From Chloroflexota bacterium (GTDB lineage: Bacteria > Chloroflexota > Anaerolineae > 4572-78 > J111): a stretch of DNA of 6,411 nt. Made by a program: the position numbers and the translations under genes. Of this stretch, positions 1 to 4,591 are shown one piece after another. The notes beneath the pieces are model-generated. The model searched no databases. It was given only the letters and a program-made list of their open reading frames with translations, and was not told the DNA's origin. Location of the stretch: positions 1 through 6,411 of the forward strand of contig RFJV01000018.1 of NCBI GenBank assembly GCA_003694775.1, written 5' to 3'. Within the stretch, counting starts at the first letter, position 1, and every line of letters starts with the position of its first letter.

Positions 1-46
1 CCCGCGGAAGACGGGGCAAAGATGTCTCAAATTCGTTCTACCAATT

Positions 47-74
47 TTGACGCTGAACCGGAAACCGTTACAAT
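47..74 (+). promoter_or_regulatory. sigma-70-like promoter upstream of miaB
   Basis: TTGACG (47-52) and TACAAT (69-74) each match the sigma-70 consensus at five of six positions and are separated by 16 bases. Transcription would begin near position 81, giving a leader of about 45 bases. The leader contains a purine-rich ribosome-binding stretch (112-122). Frame 1 is open from base 1 to a TGA at 88-90, so the promoter could overlap the tail of an upstream gene, but those 29 codons are too few to judge. Confidence 0.6.
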
Positions 75-126
75 GTTGAACGTGAACTGAACTTTTCAGG
101 AAAGGGCCAACAAGGAAAGGGATTGT

Positions 127-1509
127 ATGAAATACCACATCTGGACTGCCGGCTGTCAGATGAACGTGGCCGACTCCCAGCGGGTCGGCTCAGAACTGGA
201 AAAGCTGGGCTATCGCCATACCGACAATTACCGCAGTGCCGATGTCATCGTGCTGAACACCTGCGTGGTGCGTCAGAGCGCGGAAGACAAGGCCGCGGGG
301 TTTCTGTGGAGCCTGAAACCCATCAAGCAGGCCCGCCCGGACAAGGTCATTGCCCTGATGGGATGCATGGTCGGGGTGCGGGGCGGCGGAAAGCTGGCCC
401 AGGTTTTCCCGCACGTGGACGTCTTTATGCCGCCCAGCGAACCCGGCCCGCTGATTGACTACCTGCTGGCCCGCGACAGCGAACAGGCCGCCCTGCACTA
501 CCGCCACCGCCTGCAGGATGAGGAACTGGCCCTGGTTCTGCCCCGGCACCAGCAGAACCGGCTGGTGTCTGCCCACGTGCCGGTTATCTACGGGTGCAAC
601 CACGTCTGCACCTACTGCGTCATCCCCTCCCGGCGGGGACGGGAGCGCAGTCGTCCGGTGGGTGAAATTGCCGCCGAGGTGCGCAGTCTGGTGGCCCAGG
701 GCGTACGCGAAGTAACCCTCCTGGGGCAGATTGTCGACCGCTACGGCTACGACATCCCCGATGGCCCGCGCCTGCCCGACCTCCTGCGAGCCATCCACGA
801 CATCGACGGCCTGTACCGGATTCGCTTTTTGACCAGCCACCCCAACTACATGAGCGACGAACTGCTGGACACGGTGGCCGAACTGCCCAAGGTGTGCGAA
901 CACATCGAAGTGCCCAACCAGGCCGGCGATGACGAGGTTCTGCGCCGCATGAAGCGGGAATACACTATGGCCGACTACACCGCCCTGATTGAACGCATCC
1001 GGGCGCGAATACCGGACGTTGCCATCGCCACCGACATCATCGTTGGCTTTCCGGGTGAAACCGAGGCCCAGTTCCAGCGCACCCTGGATACCCTGGCCCA
1101 GCTGAAGCTGGACGTGTGCCACGTGGCAATGTACTCCCCCCGACCCGGCACGGTCTCGGCCAAGATGATGCCCGATGACGTGCCCCCGGAAGAGAAAAAA
1201 CGCCGCCTCGACGCGGTCAACCAGCTCCAGGAACAGATTGTGGCCGAAATCAACGCCCGCCTGCTGGGCCGCACCGTGGAAATTCTGGTCGAAGAAAAGC
1301 ACCGCGGGCGCTGGAAAGGCCGCACCCGCACCAACAAGCTGGTCTTCTTTGAGGACGAAAGCGGGACCGACTGGCGCGGCAAGCTGGTCAACGTAGAGAT
1401 TACCTGGACCGGTCCCTGGAGCATGCGTGGGGTCCTCCCCGGACAGCAAACCCCCTCGCTCCGGCTGGAACCGGCGGTCATAGCCGGAATTGGAGCGCCG
1501 GGCGATTAG
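127..1509 (+). CDS. miaB: tRNA-2-methylthio-N6-dimethylallyladenosine synthase (MiaB-type radical SAM methylthiotransferase)
   Basis: Product of 460 aa, near the usual MiaB length. By family knowledge it adds a methylthio group to C2 of i6A at position 37 of tRNAs reading UNN codons, using S-adenosylmethionine and two 4Fe-4S clusters in the cytoplasm. The N-terminal methylthiotransferase domain has the three expected cysteines: C10 (TAGCQMN), C46 (NTCVVR) and C80 (LMGCM). The radical SAM motif CxxxCxxC is C157/C161/C164 (GCNHVCTYCVIP). Further family motifs are TDIIVGFPGET (302-312) and YSPRPGT (336-342), and a C-terminal TRAM-like region lies at about 380-440, including GRTRTNKLVFF (398-408). 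The ATG at 127 follows AAGGAAAGGGA (112-122) at 4 nt. Two motifs differ from the common form: GQIVDRYG (200-207) where many MiaB have GQNVNSYG, and EVPNQAGD (261-268) where many have HLPVQSGS. The relatives MtaB and RimO are less likely, given the overall motif set. The stop codon lies inside a palindrome. Confidence 0.88.
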   Translation: MKYHIWTAGCQMNVADSQRVGSELEKLGYRHTDNYRSADVIVLNTCVVRQSAEDKAAGFLWSLKPIKQARPDKVIALMGCMVGVRGGGKLAQVFPHVDVFMPPSEPGPLIDYLLARDSEQAALHYRHRLQDEELALVLPRHQQNRLVSAHVPVIYGCNHVCTYCVIPSRRGRERSRPVGEIAAEVRSLVAQGVREVTLLGQIVDRYGYDIPDGPRLPDLLRAIHDIDGLYRIRFLTSHPNYMSDELLDTVAELPKVCEHIEVPNQAGDDEVLRRMKREYTMADYTALIERIRARIPDVAIATDIIVGFPGETEAQFQRTLDTLAQLKLDVCHVAMYSPRPGTVSAKMMPDDVPPEEKKRRLDAVNQLQEQIVAEINARLLGRTVEILVEEKHRGRWKGRTRTNKLVFFEDESGTDWRGKLVNVEITWTGPWSMRGVLPGQQTPSLRLEPAVIAGIGAPGD

Positions 1510-1543
1510 ATGTAGGACAACTGCTAGCAGTTGTCCTACATCT
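1508..1543. repeat. perfect 36-bp palindrome at the miaB stop codon, possible terminator
   Basis: The left half AGATGTAGGACAACTGCT is exactly reverse-complemented by the right half. As RNA it could form a 16-bp stem with a CUAG loop. It begins at the second base of the miaB TAG stop codon, and the next bases are TTTCCTCC, so the U-tract is short. It may act as an intrinsic terminator for miaB. Its perfect symmetry and its company of other repeats also fit a dispersed palindromic element inserted at the gene end. The symmetry is seen directly; the function is inferred. Confidence 0.8.
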
Positions 1544-1611
1544 TTCCTCCTCATCCTCTTTGATTGGTATCTACTCCGCCGTGTCTGGAACATTCACGCG
1601 ATAACGCATAT

Positions 1612-1678
1612 TTCACCACAGAGCCGCGGAGGCCGCCGAGAAAAAAGAAATTGTGGTCACTCTGCGTTCTCTGTGGCG
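1612..1678. repeat. degenerate CACAGAG-type inverted repeat
   Basis: CCACAGAG (1616-1623) is answered by CTCTGTGG (1669-1676), exactly inverted, around an A-rich centre (1641-1650). The left arm continues as 8-9-base steps ending in GAG (CCACAGAG, CCGCGGAGG, CCGCCGAG). This resembles the CACAGAG-type intergenic repeats I associate with many environmental bacterial genomes, here drifted toward GC. No function is evident. Confidence 0.55.
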
Positions 1679-1701
1679 CTTACGCAAGCTCGTCTGCCTG
1701 G

Positions 1702-1731
1702 GCCATCCGCGAATATAACACGATTTCACGA
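1702..1731 (-). repeat. degenerate ATTCGTG element, minus orientation
   Basis: Read on the minus strand, it contains an imperfect unit (ATCGTG), the four-base spacer TTAT, then ATTCGCGGATGGC. That is the same order and 11-base step as the plus-strand elements at 1773-1809 and 1962-1998, with ATTCGCGG replacing ATTCGTGG and one base missing from the preceding unit. The GGATGGC tail also matches the copy ending at 1998. Confidence 0.55.
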
Positions 1732-1772
1732 CCTGTCCCTGTCAGGGGGAGGGGCCTTTGCCCGGACTATCT

Positions 1773-1809
1773 ATTTGTGAATTCGTGAAAAATTCGTGGA
1801 CGGCTGAAC
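1773..1809 (+). repeat. ATTCGTG element, copy A
   Basis: Units ATTTGTG (1773), ATTCGTG (1781) and ATTCGTGG (1792) are spaced 8 then 11 bases apart, with spacer AAAA before the last. The tail ATTCGTGGACGGCTGAAC (1792-1809) matches 1981-1998 at 17 of 18 positions. Confidence 0.75.
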
Positions 1810-1812
1810 CCC

Positions 1813-1865
1813 GGCATCCCTATACCGGGCGAGTCAGGCACCGTCCCGGCGGGCATTGGGATGCC
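1813..1865. repeat. GGCATCCC/GGGATGCC inverted repeat
   Basis: GGCATCCC (1813-1820) and GGGATGCC (1858-1865) are exact inverted 8-mers enclosing 37 GC-rich bases. An alternative smaller hairpin, GGGCAT (1851-1856) with ATGCCC (1861-1866) and loop TGGG, shares the right arm. The arms may be part of a larger dispersed element; no T-run follows, so a terminator is unlikely. Confidence 0.45.
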
Positions 1866-1900
1866 CCGCCTACGGGGTAAACGGCTATTTTCAGAAGAGC

Positions 1901-1924
1901 AGGGGCGAATAATCATTCGCCCTT
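1901..1924. repeat. GGGCGAAT hairpin
   Basis: GGGCGAAT (1903-1910) pairs perfectly with ATTCGCCC (1915-1922) around loop AATC, and the stem extends by a G-T and an A-T pair to 1901/1924. No T-tract follows. An 11-base stretch of its minus-strand sequence (GGCGAATGATT) recurs exactly at 3305-3315, which suggests a dispersed element. Confidence 0.65.
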
Positions 1925-1931
1925 ACAAACT

Positions 1932-1945
1932 ACGAATTCACGAAT
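1932..1945 (-). repeat. short ATTCGT pair, minus orientation
   Basis: ACGAAT occurs at 1932-1937 and 1940-1945, exactly 8 bases apart. On the minus strand this reads ATTCGTGAATTCGT, the same 8-base step as in the longer plus-strand elements. It lies 17 bases before copy B, in inverted orientation to it. Confidence 0.55.
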
Positions 1946-1961
1946 GAATCGCGGGGCAAAC

Positions 1962-1998
1962 ATTCGGGTATTCGTGTTCTATTCGTGGATGGCTGAAC
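1962..1998 (+). repeat. ATTCGTG element, copy B
   Basis: Units ATTCGGG (1962), ATTCGTG (1970) and ATTCGTGG (1981) repeat the 8-then-11 spacing of copy A, with spacer TTCT. The tail ATTCGTGGATGGCTGAAC (1981-1998) matches copy A at 17 of 18 positions. It ends 23 bases before the extended -10 of the sigma gene promoter, so it could overlap the upstream control region. Confidence 0.75.
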
Positions 1999-2021
1999 AG
2001 TTACCGAGTCGCAACTTTTTC

Positions 2022-2030
2022 TGCCATAAT
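2022..2030 (+). promoter_or_regulatory. extended -10 promoter of the sigma factor gene
   Basis: TGCCATAAT is an extended -10 element: TG, one base, then CATAAT (five of six to consensus). The -35 side is poor; TTACCG (2001-2006) matches three of six at an 18-base spacer. An extended -10 can work without a good -35. The predicted start point is near 2037, almost on a GTG codon (2036) in the sigma reading frame. No clear ECF-type autoregulatory motif was recognised. Confidence 0.45.
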
Positions 2031-2107
2031 ACGTAGTGCATGGTGCAGACAGAAAGGAACGCCAGACCTGGACCATGCAGAATCTACTGACGATTGGTCA
2101 TCTTTTT

Positions 2108-2719
2108 ATGACTTCTGCCACAGCCAAAGACAGGGAAAGCGGGCAGGTCTCGGTTGACCGGCAGGCACAGGAACAGCAGTGGGCCGCCGAGGCCCGACAG
2201 GGCGACCGGGACGCCTTTATGCAGTTGGTGCAGGCCTACCAGCGACCGGTCTACAACCTGTGCTACCGCATGCTCGGCGACGCGGCAGAGGCAGAAGACG
2301 CGGCTCAGGAAACCTTCCTCCGGGCCTACACCCGCCTCAGAACCTACCAGCCGGGGCGAAAATTTTCCTCCTGGATACTCTCCATCGCCTCCCACTACTG
2401 CATCGACCACCTGCGCAAACAGCGCTACCATCAGGTTCCCTGGGACGACCTGCCGCCGGACCGGATGCTGTCCGCGTCAGACCCGGAGCCGGAGCAGGCC
2501 GCCCTTTCCCGCGAACGGGACCGCTCCGTGCACCAACTGCTCGACACCCTGCCCGCGGAGTATCGTTTAGCCGTGATTCTGCGCTACTGGCACAACATGT
2601 CTTACGAAGAAATTGCCGTCTTGATGGAAACTACAGTCAGCGCAGTGAAAAGCCGGCTCTTCCGCGCCCGGCAGATGATGGCGAAGCAGGCCCGGCAGAC
2701 AGGAGGTGCAGACCAATGA
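2108..2719 (+). CDS. ECF-type RNA polymerase sigma factor (sigma-70 family)
   Basis: Product of 203 aa from this start. It would direct RNA polymerase to a specific promoter set. Region sigma-2 spans about residues 29-106, starting ARQGDRDAFMQL and including DAAQETFLRAY (64-74) and FSSWILSIASHYCIDHLRKQ. Region sigma-4 spans about 144-194: LLDTLPAEYRLAVILRYW, then the helix-turn-helix MSYEEIAVLMETTVSAVKSR. No sigma-1 or sigma-3 region is present, as expected for ECF sigmas. The start is uncertain. The frame is open from GTG 2036, with ATGs at 2075 and 2108. None has a well-spaced Shine-Dalgarno; AAAGGA at 2053-2058 is 16 bases from 2075. I chose 2108 because codons 2075-2107 have low third-position GC, whereas those after it look like the rest of the gene. 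The neighbouring overlapping anti-sigma gene supports the call. Which regulon it controls cannot be read from the sequence. Confidence 0.9.
   Translation: MTSATAKDRESGQVSVDRQAQEQQWAAEARQGDRDAFMQLVQAYQRPVYNLCYRMLGDAAEAEDAAQETFLRAYTRLRTYQPGRKFSSWILSIASHYCIDHLRKQRYHQVPWDDLPPDRMLSASDPEPEQAALSRERDRSVHQLLDTLPAEYRLAVILRYWHNMSYEEIAVLMETTVSAVKSRLFRARQMMAKQARQTGGADQ
2701..2708 (+). promoter_or_regulatory. strong Shine-Dalgarno setting the anti-sigma start
   Basis: AGGAGGTG lies inside the last codons of the sigma gene, 7 bases before ATG 2716. It is the best ribosome-binding site in the window. It fixes the anti-sigma start at 2716 rather than at an earlier codon of the same open frame. Confidence 0.85.
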
Positions 2720-3285
2720 CAAACCACGACTTGTATCTGGAAAAAATCTCTCTCTGGCTGGACAACCGCCTGGACGCGGCAGAATCTGCCGCGCTGGAAG
2801 CGCATCTGCGCCTCTGCTCCACCTGCCGCCAGACCCATGCCGCCATGCAGATGGTCGACGCGCAGTTGCGGCAGGCCGCCCAAACCGTGCTGGACCCGTC
2901 GCCCGGCTTCACCCGGCAGGTGGAGGCCAGGCTGGACAGCTACCGCCAGTCGCACCGCCGTTTGTGGGCCGGAATGGTCATCCTGCTGGTCGGGAGTCTG
3001 GTGCTGGTTGGGGTCACGGTAGCCGCGGCTTCGGTATCTCTGCTGACCCTGGGCCAGGCTCTGACCGACCCGGCCATGCTGGTGTACGGTCTCCGGCGGG
3101 TGGGCGAGTTTGCCCACCAGTTCTGGCTGGTGGCCGACCTGCTCCGGCTGGTTGTCCGGGTGGCCCTGGCGGCTGTCCAACAGCCGCTTTTCTGGGGGAT
3201 GGTCCTGGTCTCGTTCCTGCTGACCGGCCTGTGGGTAAAAATTCTGCGGTCGCTGTACCGCCGGACGGCCGTACATATAACGTGA
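2716..3285 (+). CDS. membrane anti-sigma factor with zinc-finger (zf-HC2/ZAS) domain
   Basis: Product of 189 aa. It probably binds and silences the sigma factor encoded just upstream, and releases it in response to an envelope or cytoplasmic signal. The N-terminal cytoplasmic domain carries the ZAS motif HxxxCxxC: H30, C34 and C37 (EAHLRLCSTC), preceded by the typical LWLDNRLDAAESAALEAH segment. One clear membrane segment lies at about 84-108 and a second at about 158-178. Between them an external or membrane-lying stretch (about 109-157) includes a hydrophobic, possibly amphipathic helix at 135-155. The C-terminus is short and basic (RSLYRRTAVHIT). The start ATG shares ATGA with the sigma stop codon, so translation is likely coupled. 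Many anti-sigma factors have one membrane segment, so the second is a mild departure. Binding to the neighbouring sigma is inferred from gene order and the zinc motif. Confidence 0.82.
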   Translation: MTNHDLYLEKISLWLDNRLDAAESAALEAHLRLCSTCRQTHAAMQMVDAQLRQAAQTVLDPSPGFTRQVEARLDSYRQSHRRLWAGMVILLVGSLVLVGVTVAAASVSLLTLGQALTDPAMLVYGLRRVGEFAHQFWLVADLLRLVVRVALAAVQQPLFWGMVLVSFLLTGLWVKILRSLYRRTAVHIT

Positions 3286-3339
3286 CATTACGAAAACACG
3301 AGATGGCGAATGATTTTTTGCCGGGTCATCCGCTCGTAA

Positions 3340-3389
3340 ATTCGTAAATTCGTAGATTCGTCAATTCGTGTATTCGTGATAAATTCGTG
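3340..3389 (+). repeat. ATTCGT array, copy C
   Basis: ATTCGT starts at 3340, 3348, 3356, 3364 and 3372, five units at an exact 8-base period. A sixth begins 11 bases later at 3383 (ATTCGTGG), after the spacer ATAA. The final ATTCGTG-N4-ATTCGTGG module has the same geometry as copies A and B. The array fills the gap between the anti-sigma gene and the next gene; a degenerate inverted copy may sit at 3286-3303. The open frame here can be extended back to GTG 3376 inside the array, but that is not a credible start. Confidence 0.8.
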
Positions 3390-3450
3390 GCCGGCCTGGA
3401 TGGTCAAAAAAGGAAAGGCGAATATTTACTGCTGTACCGAGAGGTCTGTG

Positions 3451-4590
3451 ATGATACGAAAATTAATCATTTTGCCTGTTCTCATCATACTCAGCCTGGT
3501 GCTTGTCCCCGCGGCGCTGGCCCAGGGTCCAGAAGGGGGACAGGTGGTCTTTGGACAAAACTACACCCTGGCCGCGGAAAAAACCCTCAACGGCGACCTG
3601 GTGGTGTTTGGCGGTAATGTTGACACCCGACCGTCCAGCACCGTCCGGGGCGATGTGGTGGTCTTTGGCGGCAACATCAGCATCGATGGCACGGTTGAGG
3701 GGGAAATTGCCGTTATCGGTGGAAATGTCAACCTGGGAGAAACGGCCCGTGTGGAGGGCAACATCATCTACATTGGGGGGCAGGTCTCCATCGCCGAAGG
3801 CGCGGAGGTCAAAGGAACGGTGACCAATCCTCTTGCCCCGCCACCCGAAGGGACCTTCTTCGCTTCGACCCCTCCCCCGTTTCCTGAATCGCCTCCCGAA
3901 CCGCCGCCGCCCCTGTCCGGATTTGCCGCGGTGCTGGACCGGGCTATCAGCATGGTCGCTTCGCTGGTGTGGGGCGTGGTAATGCTGGTCGGGCTGGCGG
4001 CCATCAGCGGGCTGGCCGCGGCCTTCCTGCCGGAGCAGGTCGGCGCGGTGGGAGAGGCTGTTGCCAGAGCACCGGTGTTGAGCTTTGGCGTGGGCCTGCT
4101 GACCGCGGTGGTCAGCACGGTGGTCGGCATTGTACTCCTGCTGACCATCTGCCTGGCCTTTATCCCGGCCCTGGCCTGGATGGTGCTGGCGGTGGCTATG
4201 CTGTTGGGCTGGATTGCCATCGGCCAGATTATCGGCGACCGGCTGTTGGAGGCGATGGGCCAGCCGTACCCCAACCTGGTGGTTTCTACGGTGCTGGGCG
4301 TGCTCACCCTGACGCTGGCCGCCAATATGCCAGTGGTGAGCTGGATACCGTGCATCGGTTTTCTGTTGGGACTGGCCGGCAAGCTGTTCGGCCTGGTTGC
4401 CGGGCTGACCGGCCTGGGCGCGGCTCTGCTGACCCGCTTTGGCACGCGGCCCTATGCACCTCAACCGGCCTTCACCGGACCGGGCCGCCCGCCGGCAGAT
4501 TTTGACGACGAAGACCTGGGCATCAATCCGGCTTCCGAAGAGGAGCTGAATTCCAGAATCAAGTCTGCCCTGGACGAAGAATCCGAGTGA
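3451..4590 (+). CDS. secreted bactofilin-like beta-solenoid protein with polytopic membrane domain
   Basis: Product of 379 aa from ATG 3451, preceded by GAGAGGT (3439-3445) at 5 nt. A signal peptide is clear: MIRK, a hydrophobic core to about residue 19, then PAALA-Q with likely cleavage after A24. Residues about 46-124 form successive beta-solenoid turns with the pattern G-D/E-hydrophobic-FGGN: GDLVVFGGNV, GDVVVFGGNI, GEIAVIGGNV and GNIIYIGGQV. This resembles the polymer-forming (bactofilin) repeat. A proline-rich linker follows (about 128-155, with PPPFPESPPEPPPP). Then come about five hydrophobic segments (roughly 168-193, 208-237, 238-262, 275-297 and 299-328) and an acidic tail (349-379). 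The solenoid would face outside the cytoplasmic membrane. It is in the same direction as the sigma/anti-sigma pair, 165 bp downstream, and may be co-transcribed; TGGTCA-N18-TTTACT (3401-3430) is at best a weak separate promoter. Exact function is unknown; a structural or envelope-sensing role is inferred. Confidence 0.78.
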   Translation: MIRKLIILPVLIILSLVLVPAALAQGPEGGQVVFGQNYTLAAEKTLNGDLVVFGGNVDTRPSSTVRGDVVVFGGNISIDGTVEGEIAVIGGNVNLGETARVEGNIIYIGGQVSIAEGAEVKGTVTNPLAPPPEGTFFASTPPPFPESPPEPPPPLSGFAAVLDRAISMVASLVWGVVMLVGLAAISGLAAAFLPEQVGAVGEAVARAPVLSFGVGLLTAVVSTVVGIVLLLTICLAFIPALAWMVLAVAMLLGWIAIGQIIGDRLLEAMGQPYPNLVVSTVLGVLTLTLAANMPVVSWIPCIGFLLGLAGKLFGLVAGLTGLGAALLTRFGTRPYAPQPAFTGPGRPPADFDDEDLGINPASEEELNSRIKSALDEESE

Positions 4591-4591
4591 C

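Larger units (their letters stand above)
1510..2107. other. gene-free repeat mosaic between miaB and the sigma factor gene
   Basis: I see no convincing gene in these roughly 600 bases; the short open frames have no ribosome-binding site, no recognisable motif and run through repeats. The contents in order are: the palindrome at the miaB stop; a CACAGAG-type inverted repeat (1612-1678); a minus-orientation ATTCGTG element (1702-1731); an imperfect hairpin (1732-1752) with one mismatch and one G-T pair; a plus-orientation ATTCGTG element (1773-1809); a GGCATCCC/GGGATGCC inverted repeat (1813-1865); a GGGCGAAT hairpin (1901-1924); a short minus ATTCGTG pair (1932-1945); another plus element (1962-1998); and an extended -10 promoter (2022-2030). 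The last 80-odd bases are the sigma gene leader or possible N-terminal extension. Confidence 0.7.

Noticed and set aside
1..90. Open frame 1 ending at TGA 88-90, possible C-terminus of an upstream gene
   Set aside because: Only 29 codons with no motif, and a good promoter lies inside it; there is not enough to call a gene.
190..1593. Long minus-strand open frame (467 codons) opposite miaB
   Set aside because: It is a GC-rich antisense shadow: no recognisable motif and low-complexity Gly/Val/His-rich translation, while the plus strand holds a full set of MiaB motifs.
1490..1788. Two overlapping plus-strand open frames (96 and 74 codons) after miaB
   Set aside because: They run through palindromes and dispersed repeats, lack ribosome-binding sites and show no protein-like pattern.
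2179..2715. Extension of the anti-sigma open frame back through the sigma gene
   Set aside because: It merely stays open in another frame of the sigma gene. The strong AGGAGGTG at 2701-2708 and the ATGA overlap fix the start at 2716.
3340..3389. ATTCGT array considered as a CRISPR array
   Set aside because: The units are 6-8 bases with no spacers of CRISPR length and no cas genes nearby.
3463..4464. Minus-strand open frame opposite the bactofilin-like gene
   Set aside because: Gln/His/Arg-rich shadow without motifs; the plus strand has a signal peptide, solenoid repeats and membrane helices.
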